From Acidimicrobiales bacterium (GTDB taxonomy: Bacteria > Actinomycetota > Acidimicrobiia > Acidimicrobiales > GCA-2861595): a DNA stretch of 64,000 nucleotides. Below are positions 26,912 through 36,396 of this stretch, in pieces (position 1 is the stretch's first letter; each line of letters opens with the position of its first letter). A program made the translations under genes and the position numbers. The DNA lies in assembly GCA_036262515.1 (NCBI GenBank), contig DATAIT010000117.1:1-64000 (forward strand). The letters are read 5' to 3'. Below the pieces are notes generated by a model that saw only the letters and a program-made list of their open reading frames with translations, was not told where the DNA came from and made no database searches.

Positions 26912-27856
26912 CTAGACGGTGAGGAGGTCCCTGGCTCCGGTGTCGGAGCTGGGGTGGCGCAGCTTCGACATCGCCCGGGCCTCGATCTGGCGGATGCGCT
27001 CCCGGGTGAGGTTGAAGTGCTCCCCGACCTCCTCGAGCGTGCGCGGCTCGCCGCGGTCGAGACCGAACCGGAGGCGGAGGATCTCGCGTTCCCGCTCGTC
27101 GAGCGGCCCCAGCAGGCGGGAGATCTCGTCGGGCAGCAGCGACGTGGCCGCCATCTCGAACGGTGACTCGGCCGAGCGGTCCTCGACCACGTCGCCCAGC
27201 TCGGCGTCGCCGTCCTCGCGCAGGGGCTCCGACAGCGACAGGGGCTCGGCTGCGAACCGCAGGGCCTCGGTGACCTTGTCCTCGGGCATCTCCACCTCGG
27301 CCGACAGCTCGGCCAGCGTGGCCGGGCGCCCGAGCTTCAGCTCGAGGCGGGCGCGGGCCTTCTGGAGGCGGGCCAGCGTGTCGCCGGCGTGCACGGGGAG
27401 CCGGATGGTGCGGCCGGTGTTGGCGATGCCCCGGGTGATCGCCTGCCGGATCCACCAGGTGGCGTACGTGGAGAACTTGAAGCCCTTGCGCCAGTCGAAC
27501 TTCTCGACTGCGTGCATGAGGCCGAGGTTGCCCTCCTGAATGAGGTCGAGCAGGGGCAGCCCGGACGCCTGGTACTTCTTGGCGATCGAGACCACCAGGC
27601 GCAGGTTCGACTGCACGAAGGTGCGCTGGGCGTCGTCGCCGCCCTTGAGATGGCGGCGCAGCTCCCGGCGCCGGGCCGCCGCCAGCCCCTTGCCGGTGCG
27701 CTCGAGCTCGGCACGGGCGTCGTTGCCGGCCTCGATGGCCTGGGCCAGGCGCACCTCGTCGTCCTTGGTGAGCAACGGGTACTGCCCGATGTCAGTGAGG
27801 TACAGGCGGACGAGATCCTCTTCGTCCCGCTCGACTCGCTCCTTGGCCACGGTCAC
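26912..27856 (-). CDS. Sigma-70 family RNA polymerase sigma factor (RpoD/HrdB-like)
   Basis: A 314-residue sigma factor with regions 1.2 to 4.2: DLVRLYLTDIGQYPLLT (1.2), NLRLVVSIAKKYQASGL (2.1), LDLIQEGNLGLMHAVEKFD (2.2), FKFSTYATWWIRQAITRGI (2.3-2.4), RTIRLPVH (3.0) and the 4.2 helix-turn-helix TLEEVGEHFNLTRERIRQIE. It lacks the long N-terminal 1.1 extension, so it may be primary-like or a group 2 sigma. GTG 27856 (VTVAKERVERDEED) gives the conserved start; an upstream ATG at 27916 would add an odd basic leader. It is convergent with selC. Confidence 0.9.
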   Translation of the reverse strand: MTVAKERVERDEEDLVRLYLTDIGQYPLLTKDDEVRLAQAIEAGNDARAELERTGKGLAAARRRELRRHLKGGDDAQRTFVQSNLRLVVSIAKKYQASGLPLLDLIQEGNLGLMHAVEKFDWRKGFKFSTYATWWIRQAITRGIANTGRTIRLPVHAGDTLARLQKARARLELKLGRPATLAELSAEVEMPEDKVTEALRFAAEPLSLSEPLREDGDAELGDVVEDRSAESPFEMAATSLLPDEISRLLGPLDEREREILRLRFGLDRGEPRTLEEVGEHFNLTRERIRQIEARAMSKLRHPSSDTGARDLLTV

Positions 27857-27998
27857 AAACCCTTCGTCGTCCTGCCAACACCGAAGCCTCCGCTTCCGCC
27901 GGAGGCGAAGCATCATCCCCTGGAAGGGAATGGGTGGAAGACGTCTCTTCTCACCATACCGGCGGAGTCAAGGGACCCTTCCCCGACCGTCTCCCGCG

Positions 27999-28011
27999 CG
28001 AACAATGTTCG
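27999..28011. promoter_or_regulatory. CGAAC-AAT-GTTCG palindrome upstream of the sigma gene
   Basis: A perfect 5-bp inverted repeat resembling the actinobacterial LexA (SOS) box CGAAC-N4-GTTCG, but with a 3-base spacer. It lies 143 bases upstream of the sigma start and 84 bases past the nadE stop. The wrong spacing makes LexA binding uncertain. Confidence 0.25.
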
Positions 28012-28094
28012 ACGCGTGGGCGCCATCCCCTGCCCACGGCGGCCGGCGATGCGCCGCCGGGTCCGTGGAGCGGCGCCGGGGGCGAGGGTGGCCG

Positions 28095-29807
28095 TCACCC
28101 GTGGTAGCGGTTGGTGATGGGCACCCTGCGATCCTTGCCGAACGCCTTCGGCGTGACCCGCACACCGGGCGGGGTCTGGCGGCGCTTGTACTCGGCCACG
28201 TCGACCAGGCGGACGACCTGGCGGACGACCTCGGCGTCGAAGCCGTTCTCGATCAGCTCGCCGGCGGTCAGATCGCCCTCCACGTACGCCTCGAGGACGG
28301 GGTCGAGCACCTCGTAGGGCGGGAGCGAGTCGTCGTCGCGCTGGTCGGCGCGCAGCTCGGCCGACGGCGCCTTGGTGATGACGTCGTCGGGGATCACCTC
28401 CCGCCCGGCCCGGCGGTTCACGGCCCGGCTCAGCTCGTACACGAGGGTCTTGGGCACGTCCTTGATGACGGCGAACCCGCCCGCGGTGTCGCCGTAGAGC
28501 GTGGAGTACCCCACCGCCATCTCGCTCTTGTTCCCGGTGGTGAGCACCATCCATCCGAGCTTGTTCGACAGCGCCATGAGGACGGTGCCCCGGATCCGCG
28601 ACTGCAGGTTCTCCTCGGCGATGTCGGCGGGCCTGTCGCCGAAGGAGGGTGCGAGCATGGCCAGGAAGGCGGCGTGGGCCTCCTCGATGGCGATGACCCG
28701 GAAGTCGATGCCGAGAGCCCGGGCCAGGCGGGCCGCGTCGGACTCCGAACCCTGGCTCGAGAAGCGAGACGGCATGGCGACGCCGTGGACCCGATCGGGA
28801 CCGAGGGCGTCCACGGCGACGGCCGCCACCAGTGACGAGTCGATCCCGCCGGACAGACCGATGACCACGTCGGTGAACCCGTTCTTGGTGACGTAGTCCC
28901 GGGTGCCCAGGACGAGCGCTGCGTGCACCTCGTCGACCGGGTCGAGCGGAGGGGCCAGGCGCGCGGGCAGACGCTCATGCTGGGGGGACGGCTTGCCGGT
29001 GACAACGTGGGCCGGCAGCGCCGGGGCGCTGGTGCGCCCGCGCGGATCGACCAGTCGCTTGCGGAACACGGGATGCACGTCGAGGTCGACCACCAGCACG
29101 TGCTCGGTGAACTGCGGGGCCGACGCGACCACCCGGCCGTTGGCGTCGAGCACCACCGAGGCGCCGTCGAAGACCAGCTCGTCCTGGCCGCCGACCTGGT
29201 TCACGTACACGATGGCGCACGACGCGTCGGCCGCCCGGGTGGCGAGCATGCGCTCGCGCTCGGCCAGCCGCCCGCGGTAGTAGGGCGAGGCGTTCAGGTT
29301 GAGCACGAGCTCGGCACCGCCCGCCGCCTGCTCGGCGATTGGCCCGGCCGGCGCCCAGGCGTCCTCGCACACGGAGATGCCGCAGGGCACCCCGCCGATG
29401 ACGAACAGCTGGAGCGGCGCCCCGCCGGCGCTGAAGTAGCGCTGCTCGTCGAACACCGCGTAGTTCGGCAGGACCCGCTTGTGGTACGTGCCCTGGACGG
29501 TGCCGAACGCGCAGACGGCCGCCGCGTTGAACAGGTCGCGGTTGCGGTCGACGAACCCGACGACGGCCGCGCACCGGCCCGTGCGGGCGGCCAGCTTGTG
29601 CAGCGCCTCGAGGTTGTCCTCGACGAACCCCGGCTTGAGGAGCAGGTCCTCCGGCGGATATCCGGTGATGGCCAGCTCCGGGAACACGGCGACGTCGGCG
29701 CCGGCCGACTCGGCGGTGTCGAGGGCGGTGAGGATGCGGCCCACGTTGCCGTCGAGGTCGCCGACCACGGCGTCGACCTGGCATGCGGCGATGCGGATGC
29801 GGGCCAC
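28095..29807 (-). CDS. nadE: Glutamine-dependent NAD+ synthetase
   Basis: A 570-residue two-domain enzyme. The N-terminal nitrilase-type glutaminase domain (about 1-260) frees ammonia from glutamine; Glu (FPELAITGYPPED), Lys (YHKRVLPNY) and the nucleophile Cys (ISVCEDAWAP) are present. The C-terminal synthetase domain has the PP-loop GLSGGIDSSLVAAV near residue 318 and TTGNKSEMAVGYSTLYGD. It makes NAD+ from deamido-NAD+ with ATP. The start is GTG 29807, only 19 bases from the divergent glnE ATG, so the two share one control region; both genes deal with glutamine use. Confidence 0.94.
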   Translation of the reverse strand: MARIRIAACQVDAVVGDLDGNVGRILTALDTAESAGADVAVFPELAITGYPPEDLLLKPGFVEDNLEALHKLAARTGRCAAVVGFVDRNRDLFNAAAVCAFGTVQGTYHKRVLPNYAVFDEQRYFSAGGAPLQLFVIGGVPCGISVCEDAWAPAGPIAEQAAGGAELVLNLNASPYYRGRLAERERMLATRAADASCAIVYVNQVGGQDELVFDGASVVLDANGRVVASAPQFTEHVLVVDLDVHPVFRKRLVDPRGRTSAPALPAHVVTGKPSPQHERLPARLAPPLDPVDEVHAALVLGTRDYVTKNGFTDVVIGLSGGIDSSLVAAVAVDALGPDRVHGVAMPSRFSSQGSESDAARLARALGIDFRVIAIEEAHAAFLAMLAPSFGDRPADIAEENLQSRIRGTVLMALSNKLGWMVLTTGNKSEMAVGYSTLYGDTAGGFAVIKDVPKTLVYELSRAVNRRAGREVIPDDVITKAPSAELRADQRDDDSLPPYEVLDPVLEAYVEGDLTAGELIENGFDAEVVRQVVRLVDVAEYKRRQTPPGVRVTPKAFGKDRRVPITNRYHG

Positions 29808-29826
29808 GGAGGGAGCCTACGACGCG

Positions 29827-32541
29827 ATGGCGGCGCGATCGCCGGTGCGAGACTTCGGCGTGGCCGAGCGCGCCGTGGACCGTGCCGTGGAGCGGTCGGC
29901 CGCGCCCGCCGCCGTCGCCATCGCCCTCGACTCGCTGGCCGGCTCCCGCCCCGGTCTCCGCGATCGCCTGGAGGACGACCCGGAGCTGCTGCATGCACTG
30001 GTCGCGGTCACCGGCGCCAGCCGCTTCCTCACCCGCCTGCTGTCGAGCGACCCCGGTGCGCTAGGCGTGCTCACCGACCTCGACCGGCCCGTGGCGGTCG
30101 TCGGCGCCACCGTCGAGGACCTCTCCGCCGAGAAGCAGCGCGAGCTGCTCCGCATCGCGGCCCGTGACCTGGCCGGGTTGGACGTCCTCGAAGCGGTGGG
30201 GATGAACCTGGCCCGGCTGGCCGACGACGTCCTCGTCGCTGCCGTCCGCCTCGCCGGCACCGACGCGTCGGGCCTCGGTGTGGTCGGCATGGGCAAGCTC
30301 GGCGGCCGGGAGCTCAACTACGCGAGCGACGTCGACGTGCTGTTCGTGGGCGAGGGCGAGGCTCGCAGGCTCATGGACGTGGCCCGGACGTGCTTCCGGG
30401 TCGATGCCGACCTGCGTCCCGAGGGCAGGAGCGGACCGCTCGTCCGCAGCGTGGCGTCGTACGAGGCCTACTGGGACAGGTGGGCGTCGACGTGGGAGTT
30501 CCAGGCGCTGCTGAAGGCCAGAGCAGTGGCCGGGCGGCCCGACGTCGGTGCCGCCTTCCTCGCCGCCGCGTCGGCGCGCGTGTGGCGCAGGCCGTTCGGC
30601 GCCGACGAGTTGCACGAGGTCCGGGCCATGAAGGCGCGCACCGAGGAGCTGCTGGCCAAGCGCGGTCTGCTCGACCGGGAGGTCAAGCGGGGGCGTGGCG
30701 GTATCCGCGACATCGAGTTCGCCGTGCAGTTGCTCCAGCTCGTGCACGGACGCCACGACACCGCCCTGCGGTCCCCCACCACGCTGACGGCGCTGCGTGA
30801 CCTGGCCGACGCCGACTACGTCGGCACCGAGGACGCCGCCGCGCTGGCCGACGCCTACCGGTTCCTGCGCACCGTGGAACACCGCCTCCAGCTCGTCGAG
30901 GGCCAGCAGGTCCACGCCGTTCCCGCTGCCGCCGAAGCCCGCGCCCACCTGGCGCGCGTCATGGGGCAGCGGGACGACGCCGTCGGGACGGCGCTGACCC
31001 GCTTCGACACCGAGTTGCGCCGTCACCAGGCGACGGTCCGCTCCATCCACGAGCGGCTGTTCTTCCGGCCGCTGCTGGAGGCCTTCACGGGCGTGTCCCC
31101 CATGCCGCCGGAGGCGGTCCAGGCCCGCCTGGCCGCCTTCGGGTTCACCGACGCCCAGCGCACCCGCCAGGCGCTGGCCGAGCTCACCCGTGGCATCACG
31201 CGGTCGTCCCGCCTCATGCAGCAGATGCTGGCCCTGCTCCTCGGGTGGCTCTCGGAGTCGCCCGATCCGGACCTGGGCCTGCTCGGTCTGCGCACGCTGG
31301 CCACCGGCCAGCACCGGGGCGCCCAGCTGGTGGCCTCGTTCCGCGAGTCACCCGAGGCGGCCCGGCGGCTGTGCCTCCTGCTCGGTACCAGCCCCCTGCT
31401 GCGGTCGGGCTTCGAGCACCACCCGGAGCTCATTCCCGCCCTCGGGAGCGACGCGGCGATGGCGGCCGCAGATCGGGCCGACCTCTCCCAGCGGGCCCGG
31501 TCGTCGCTGGCGTGGCGCGGCGGCGCCGGCGAACGGCGCCGCGGCCTGCACCGCCTGCGGCGCGCCGAGTTCACGCGCATCGCCGCCCGCGACGTGATCG
31601 GCCTGGCCGGGCTGGAGGCAACCTCGTCGAGCCTCACGGTCCTGGCCGAAGCGGTCCTGGAAGCGGCCCTCGACACCGTCGAGCCATCGGTGCCGATGGC
31701 CGTCGTCGCCATGGGCCGCTTCGGTGGTGCCGAGCTGTCGTACGGCAGCGACCTCGACGTCCTGATCGTCTACGCCGGATCCACGGCCGAGGACTTCGCG
31801 GCTGCCGAGCAAGCCGCCGGCGAGCTGCTGCGCTTCGTCAACGGCACCACGCCGGCCGAGCGCATCTTCGCCGTCGACGCCGGTCTGCGGCCCGAAGGAC
31901 GCGACGGGCCGCTGGCCCGCAGCCTCGAGGGCTACCGCACCTACCACCGCCGCTGGGCCCAGACGTGGGAACGCCAGGCGCTGCTGCGCGCCCGAGTCGT
32001 GGCCGGCGACCCCGACGTCGGGTCGCGATTCATGGAGCTGGTCGGCGACGTGCTGTGGGGCGCGCCCATCACCGACGACCAGGTGCGCGAGATCCGCCGG
32101 ATGAAGGCCCGCATCGAGCGCGAACGGATCCCGCCGGGCGACGACCCCCAGTTCCACCTCAAGCTCGGGCGCGGCTCGCTCTCGGACGTGGAATGGACGG
32201 CGCAGCTGCTGCAGCTGTCGTCCGGCGTCGCCGCCTCGGGGACGATGGAGGCGCTGCGCCGGCTGACGGCGACGGGGGCCATCGCGTCCGGGGACGCGGC
32301 GGTGCTGGCCGAGGCCTACCGGTTCTGCGAGCAGGTGCGGAACCGGTGGTTCCTGGTCAAGGGCGCACCCGGCGACGCCCTGCCGGCGCAGGCCGACCAG
32401 CTGGCCAGGCTGGCCCGCAGCTGCGGCACGAGCGCCGCCACCCTGCGCGAGGACTATCGGCGCGTCACCCGCCGCGCCCGCGCCGTGGTGGAACGCCTGT
32501 TCTACGGCCGGGGCCAGGGAGACGGCGGCGCCGACGGCTGA
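29827..32541 (+). CDS. glnE: Bifunctional glutamine synthetase adenylyltransferase / deadenylase
   Basis: A 904-residue enzyme that adenylylates and deadenylylates glutamine synthetase in answer to nitrogen state. Both nucleotidyltransferase cores are intact: GMGKLGGRELNYASDVDVL (about 153) and AMGRFGGAELSYGSDLDVL (about 628), each followed by a Dx(D/G)LRPEGR segment. The length is a little under the 950-1000 common in actinobacteria, mostly at the N-terminus. The ATG at 29827 has GGAGGGAG 11 bases upstream, within the first codons' distance of the divergent nadE start. No glnA or glnB is visible in the window. Confidence 0.93.
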   Translation: MAARSPVRDFGVAERAVDRAVERSAAPAAVAIALDSLAGSRPGLRDRLEDDPELLHALVAVTGASRFLTRLLSSDPGALGVLTDLDRPVAVVGATVEDLSAEKQRELLRIAARDLAGLDVLEAVGMNLARLADDVLVAAVRLAGTDASGLGVVGMGKLGGRELNYASDVDVLFVGEGEARRLMDVARTCFRVDADLRPEGRSGPLVRSVASYEAYWDRWASTWEFQALLKARAVAGRPDVGAAFLAAASARVWRRPFGADELHEVRAMKARTEELLAKRGLLDREVKRGRGGIRDIEFAVQLLQLVHGRHDTALRSPTTLTALRDLADADYVGTEDAAALADAYRFLRTVEHRLQLVEGQQVHAVPAAAEARAHLARVMGQRDDAVGTALTRFDTELRRHQATVRSIHERLFFRPLLEAFTGVSPMPPEAVQARLAAFGFTDAQRTRQALAELTRGITRSSRLMQQMLALLLGWLSESPDPDLGLLGLRTLATGQHRGAQLVASFRESPEAARRLCLLLGTSPLLRSGFEHHPELIPALGSDAAMAAADRADLSQRARSSLAWRGGAGERRRGLHRLRRAEFTRIAARDVIGLAGLEATSSSLTVLAEAVLEAALDTVEPSVPMAVVAMGRFGGAELSYGSDLDVLIVYAGSTAEDFAAAEQAAGELLRFVNGTTPAERIFAVDAGLRPEGRDGPLARSLEGYRTYHRRWAQTWERQALLRARVVAGDPDVGSRFMELVGDVLWGAPITDDQVREIRRMKARIERERIPPGDDPQFHLKLGRGSLSDVEWTAQLLQLSSGVAASGTMEALRRLTATGAIASGDAAVLAEAYRFCEQVRNRWFLVKGAPGDALPAQADQLARLARSCGTSAATLREDYRRVTRRARAVVERLFYGRGQGDGGADG

Positions 32542-32556
32542 GCGCGCCGGGCGCCG

Positions 32557-32805
32557 TCACTCGATGGGCGGCGCCACCAGGTGCATGTCTTCCAGGCAGT
32601 GCCGGGGCGGCGGTGGGTCCTCGTCGGGCGCCGCCGTCATCTTCAGCTCCACCCCGCAACTCGAGCAGCGATAGCGCAGGTTGACCCGCCGCATCTCCCC
32701 CGACGGCGGCGGCCCGGGCACGGGCCTGGCCAGCACACGGAGGATCATCAGGCCGAGCTTCATGATCACGAGGAACATGGCCACACCGATGAGCAGCCGG
32801 ATCAC
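32557..32805 (-). CDS. Small membrane-anchored zinc-ribbon protein
   Basis: An 82-residue protein: N-terminal helix (VIRLLIGVAMFLVIMKLGLM) then a Cys-rich segment YRCSSCGVELKM ... RHCLEDMH that could form a zinc ribbon with three Cys and one His. GTG 32805 is chosen because it starts at the helix; the frame runs upstream without structure. Convergent with glnE. Function unknown. Confidence 0.68.
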   Translation of the reverse strand: MIRLLIGVAMFLVIMKLGLMILRVLARPVPGPPPSGEMRRVNLRYRCSSCGVELKMTAAPDEDPPPPRHCLEDMHLVAPPIE

Positions 32806-32861
32806 CCCCGGAGCGTACCGACGGTCGCCCCGACGATCGACGCGTCGTGGGAGGATGCGCC

Positions 32862-33482
32862 ATGCCCCGCGCACCCGGGTTCGGCTCATCGCTGCTCCTG
32901 GCTGCCCTGACCCTCGTCGCCTGCGGCGGCGGCGATGACGACGCCACCGGCACCACCACATCGGTCACGTCGACCAGCACGACCACCGGCGGCACGACCA
33001 CCACGACCGAAGGGCCGGCCAAGCCGGCGATCCTCCTCCAGCCCGACGGGCTCGGCGTGGCCCACTTCGGCGAGCAGAAGCCGTCGGTGGTGGCCGCGAT
33101 CGCCCTCGGGCTGGGTCCGCCCGACGGCACGGGGAAAGGGTGCGAGCTGGCCGGGACGGACGTCACGACCGCCTCGTGGAAGGAGCTCACGGTCCAGTTC
33201 TCCGACGGGGCCTTCGATTCCTACAGCGTCCGTCCGGGGCCGTCCGGTGACGCCGTCCTCGATCTGGCGACCGAGAAGGGGATCCGCATCGGCTCCACCG
33301 TCGCCCAGCTGCACGGTGCGTACGGCGACCACGTGACCATTCCCGGGCTGCCACCCGACTTCGGCGAGCCGAGCAGCTTCAGCATCTCGTTCGACGGGTC
33401 CGAGCGTTCGATCCTCGGGCTCCTCACGGGCACGAACGAGTCGGCCAAGGTCAAGACCTTCTTCACGCAGCTCTGCGAGTAG
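32862..33482 (+). CDS. Exported lipoprotein, function unknown
   Basis: A 206-residue lipoprotein: signal peptide with lipobox LTLVACGG (Cys at about 20), a Thr/Ser-rich linker of about 35 residues and a compact domain of about 140 residues with the segment IRIGSTVAQLHGAYGDH, which recalls small solute-binding or beta-sandwich lipoproteins of actinobacteria. GGGAGG lies eight bases upstream of the ATG at 32862. No enzymatic motif is visible. Confidence 0.75.
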   Translation: MPRAPGFGSSLLLAALTLVACGGGDDDATGTTTSVTSTSTTTGGTTTTTEGPAKPAILLQPDGLGVAHFGEQKPSVVAAIALGLGPPDGTGKGCELAGTDVTTASWKELTVQFSDGAFDSYSVRPGPSGDAVLDLATEKGIRIGSTVAQLHGAYGDHVTIPGLPPDFGEPSSFSISFDGSERSILGLLTGTNESAKVKTFFTQLCE

Positions 33483-33493
33483 CGGTCGCACGC

Positions 33494-34999
33494 ATGGCCG
33501 CTGGAGCAGGCGGGGCGGCGGCGTCCCTACGGCTCGACTCGGCACCGGGGCGGTGGGTCCTGGCCGCCGCCGTGCTCGGGTCGGCGATGGCGACCCTCGA
33601 CGCCACGGCCGTCAACGTGGCCCTGCCCAGCATCGCCAGGGATCTCGACACGGACTTTGCCGGCCTCCAGTGGGTGGTCACCGGGTACACGCTCACGCTG
33701 GCCTCGCTGCTGTTGCTGGGAGGGTCCCTGGGGGACCGGTTCGGCCGGCGGCGCGCCTTCGTGTGCGGTGTCGTGTGGTTCGCCGCCGCGTCGGCTCTGT
33801 GCGCGACGGCTCCGAGCGCAGGGGTACTGGTGGCGGCTCGCCTGCTGCAGGGCGTCGGCGGGGCACTGCTGACCCCCGGCAGCCTGGCCGTCATCTCGGC
33901 GTCGTTCTGCGCCGACGACCGCGGCCGCGCCGTCGGAGCGTGGTCGGGGCTGGGCGGCATCGCGGCGGCGGCCGGGCCCTTCCTCGGCGGCTGGCTGGTG
34001 GAGGCGGCGTCGTGGCGATGGATCTTCCTCCTCAACGTCCCGCTGGGCGCCGCCGTGGTAGCCATCGCCCTCCGCCACGTCCCCGAGTCGCTCGATCCCG
34101 CTGCGACCGGACAGCGCATCGACGTCGTCGGAGCGCTGACGGGCTCCGTCGGGTTGGCCGTCGCCACCTACGGGCTCATCGACCGCAGTGCCCCCGTGGC
34201 ACTGGCCGGCGCTGCCCTCGTGATCGTCTTCGTCGTCGTCGAGGCGCGCACCCCCGCGCCCATGCTCCCGCTCGCCGTGTTCGCCAACCGCCTCTTCAGC
34301 GCCACCAACCTGGTCACGTTCGTCATCTACGGCGCCCTCGGCGCCACGCTCTTCCTGGTCGCCATAACCCTGCAGACCGGGCTCGCCTACTCACCCCTCG
34401 CCGCCGGCGGATCGTTGCTCCCGGTCACGGTGATCATGCTCACGCTCTCCTCTCGCAGCGGCGCACTCGCCCAGCGCACCGGGCCGCGTCTGCCACTGTC
34501 GATCGGGCCGGTGGTCATCGGCGCCGGCCTCGGCCTCCTCGCACGCGTGGAGCCCGGCCGCAGCTATGCCGCCACCGTGCTTCCGGCGCTCGTCGTCTTC
34601 GGGCTGGGACTGGCCGTCACCGTGGCTCCGCTCACCGCCACAGTCCTCGCCGCAGCCGAGACGCGGCGGGCCGGGGTGGCCTCTGCGGTCAACAACGCCG
34701 TGGCGAGGACGGCGGGACTGCTGGCCGTGGCCGCCGTCCCGCTCCTCACCGGCTTCGATCCCGAGCGGCCCGTGCGGCCGGCCGCCGTCGTGGACGGTCT
34801 GCACGGCGTGGCCCGGCTCGCCGCCGTCGCCTGCGTGCTGGCCGGCGGCCTGGCGTTCGCCACCATGCCGTCCCGGCGGATGGCTCCGACGGGCTCGGTC
34901 GGCTCCGCCCCTGGGCGACCCACGCACCACTGCCCGCTCGACGCACCGCCGCTGGCCGTTCGCACCGAGGACCGCCCGCCCGGGTACGCCGTCCGCTGA
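33494..34999 (+). CDS. MFS drug-efflux transporter, DHA2 (14-helix) family
   Basis: A 501-residue proton-driven exporter. Motif A is GGSLGDRFGRRRAF, helix 1 has the DHA2 motif LDATAVNVALPSIARDL, and motif C appears around GVGGALLTPGSLAVI. About 14 hydrophobic segments can be counted. It starts 11 bases after the lipoprotein stop, so the two may be cotranscribed. Substrate unknown. Confidence 0.88.
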   Translation: MAAGAGGAAASLRLDSAPGRWVLAAAVLGSAMATLDATAVNVALPSIARDLDTDFAGLQWVVTGYTLTLASLLLLGGSLGDRFGRRRAFVCGVVWFAAASALCATAPSAGVLVAARLLQGVGGALLTPGSLAVISASFCADDRGRAVGAWSGLGGIAAAAGPFLGGWLVEAASWRWIFLLNVPLGAAVVAIALRHVPESLDPAATGQRIDVVGALTGSVGLAVATYGLIDRSAPVALAGAALVIVFVVVEARTPAPMLPLAVFANRLFSATNLVTFVIYGALGATLFLVAITLQTGLAYSPLAAGGSLLPVTVIMLTLSSRSGALAQRTGPRLPLSIGPVVIGAGLGLLARVEPGRSYAATVLPALVVFGLGLAVTVAPLTATVLAAAETRRAGVASAVNNAVARTAGLLAVAAVPLLTGFDPERPVRPAAVVDGLHGVARLAAVACVLAGGLAFATMPSRRMAPTGSVGSAPGRPTHHCPLDAPPLAVRTEDRPPGYAVR

Positions 35000-35079
35000 G
35001 CGTCCCCGCCCTTCCCGCCGAGCTGCGGGCCCGACCGGCACCGTGCTTTCGCCCGCAGCGCGTGATCTACCGTCGTCGG

Positions 35080-36336
35080 ATGCCCGACAGCCCGACGCCA
35101 CCGGGACGACCGTCGGGCGGAATGTCACTGGACGGCGGCGCCCGGGTCGTGGTCACCGGCGGCGCCGCCGCCTACGACATACGGGACTTCCTGAGCCGGG
35201 CGTCGGTGCCCTTCCGCTACCTGGACGAGGCCGGACCCCTCGGCGTGGCCGAGTGCACCTTCGCCGACGGTGCATGCCTCACCGGGCCGACGGTCACCGA
35301 CGTGGCCCGCCAGCTCGGTCTGCTGGCGGACCCCTCACCCGCCCCGTACGACCTGGCCGTCGTGGGCGCCGGCCCGGCCGGACTGGCGGCGGCGGTCTAT
35401 GCAGCGTCGGAGGGATTGCGGACGGCGGTGGTCGACGAGTGGGCACCGGGCGGGCAGGCGGGCAGCAGCTCCCGGATCGAGAACTACCTGGGATTCCCGG
35501 ACGGCATCGGCGGCGCCGAGCTGGCCGACCGCGCCCGCCGCCAGGCGGAGAAGTTCGGCGCCGAGATCCTGATGCTGCGCCAGGTCGTCAACGGCACCAT
35601 CGGCGACAGGTCCTTCGAGCTCGCCCTGTCGGGCGGCGGCGCGATCACGTCGACCGCCGTGATCGTCGCCACCGGCGTGGCCTGGCGGCGGCTCGATGCC
35701 GATGGCGCCGACCGGCTCCTCCATGCCGGCGTCTACTACGGGGCGGCCGCCAGTGAGGCGCCGGGCGTGCGAGGAAAGGACGTCTTCATCGTCGGTGCCG
35801 GGAACTCGGCCGGACAGGCGGCGATGAACTTCGCCGAGTGGGCCGCCTCGGTCACGATCGTGTCCCGGGGCTCAGGACTGTCCTCCACGATGTCGACCTA
35901 CCTGCAGGAACGCATCGCCGGCACACCCAACGTGCGCGTCGAGGCGTTCGCCGAGGTGACCGCCGTCCACGGTGGCGACTGGCTTCGTCGCATCACGCTC
36001 CGCCACGTCGTGACCGGCGTTGCCCACGACGTCCCGGCACACGCCCTGTTCATCTGCATCGGCGGCACGCCGCGAACGGAGTGGGCCGACGCCGACGGCG
36101 TGCTCACCGACGCGCAGGGCTACCTGGTCACCGGCCGGGATCTGTTCGATCCCGACCTCACCAGACCGCAGGCCCCGTGGCGCGGTCGTCGGGACCCCTA
36201 CCCGCTGGAGACGAGCGTGCCCGGGCTCTTCGCCGTGGGCGACGTGCGCCACGGTTCCACCAAGCGGGTGGCGGCCGCCGTCGGGGAGGGCGCCATGGCC
36301 GTGCCGCTCGTGCACCGCTTCCTGGCCGAGCGGTGA
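35080..36336 (+). CDS. Thioredoxin reductase-like FAD/NAD(P)H oxidoreductase lacking the CxxC
   Basis: A 418-residue flavoprotein. A glutaredoxin/thioredoxin-like half domain (about 20-85, YDIRDFLSRASVPFRYLDE) precedes a TrxB fold. FAD site: VVGAGPAGLAAAVYAASEG. NAD(P)H site: VFIVGAGNSAGQAAMNFAEW. C-terminal FAD motif: GLFAVGDVRHGSTKRVAAAVGEG. Where TrxB has CATC the sequence reads GVYYGAAASEA, so no redox disulfide exists and it cannot act as a classic thioredoxin reductase. Relatives often carry an N-terminal cyclic-nucleotide-binding domain, absent here. ATG 35122 is an alternative start. Confidence 0.86.
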   Translation: MPDSPTPPGRPSGGMSLDGGARVVVTGGAAAYDIRDFLSRASVPFRYLDEAGPLGVAECTFADGACLTGPTVTDVARQLGLLADPSPAPYDLAVVGAGPAGLAAAVYAASEGLRTAVVDEWAPGGQAGSSSRIENYLGFPDGIGGAELADRARRQAEKFGAEILMLRQVVNGTIGDRSFELALSGGGAITSTAVIVATGVAWRRLDADGADRLLHAGVYYGAAASEAPGVRGKDVFIVGAGNSAGQAAMNFAEWAASVTIVSRGSGLSSTMSTYLQERIAGTPNVRVEAFAEVTAVHGGDWLRRITLRHVVTGVAHDVPAHALFICIGGTPRTEWADADGVLTDAQGYLVTGRDLFDPDLTRPQAPWRGRRDPYPLETSVPGLFAVGDVRHGSTKRVAAAVGEGAMAVPLVHRFLAER

Positions 36337-36396
36337 GGGCGGGGACGCGTCCGTAGTATCGGCGCCATCCCGCCGCACCGGGGCAAGGAGGGCAGC

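Noticed and set aside
33553-36336. One giant frame joining the DHA2 transporter region to the thioredoxin-reductase-like gene
   Set aside because: Only the part from 35080 has family features; the upstream part is a shadow of the transporter in another frame.
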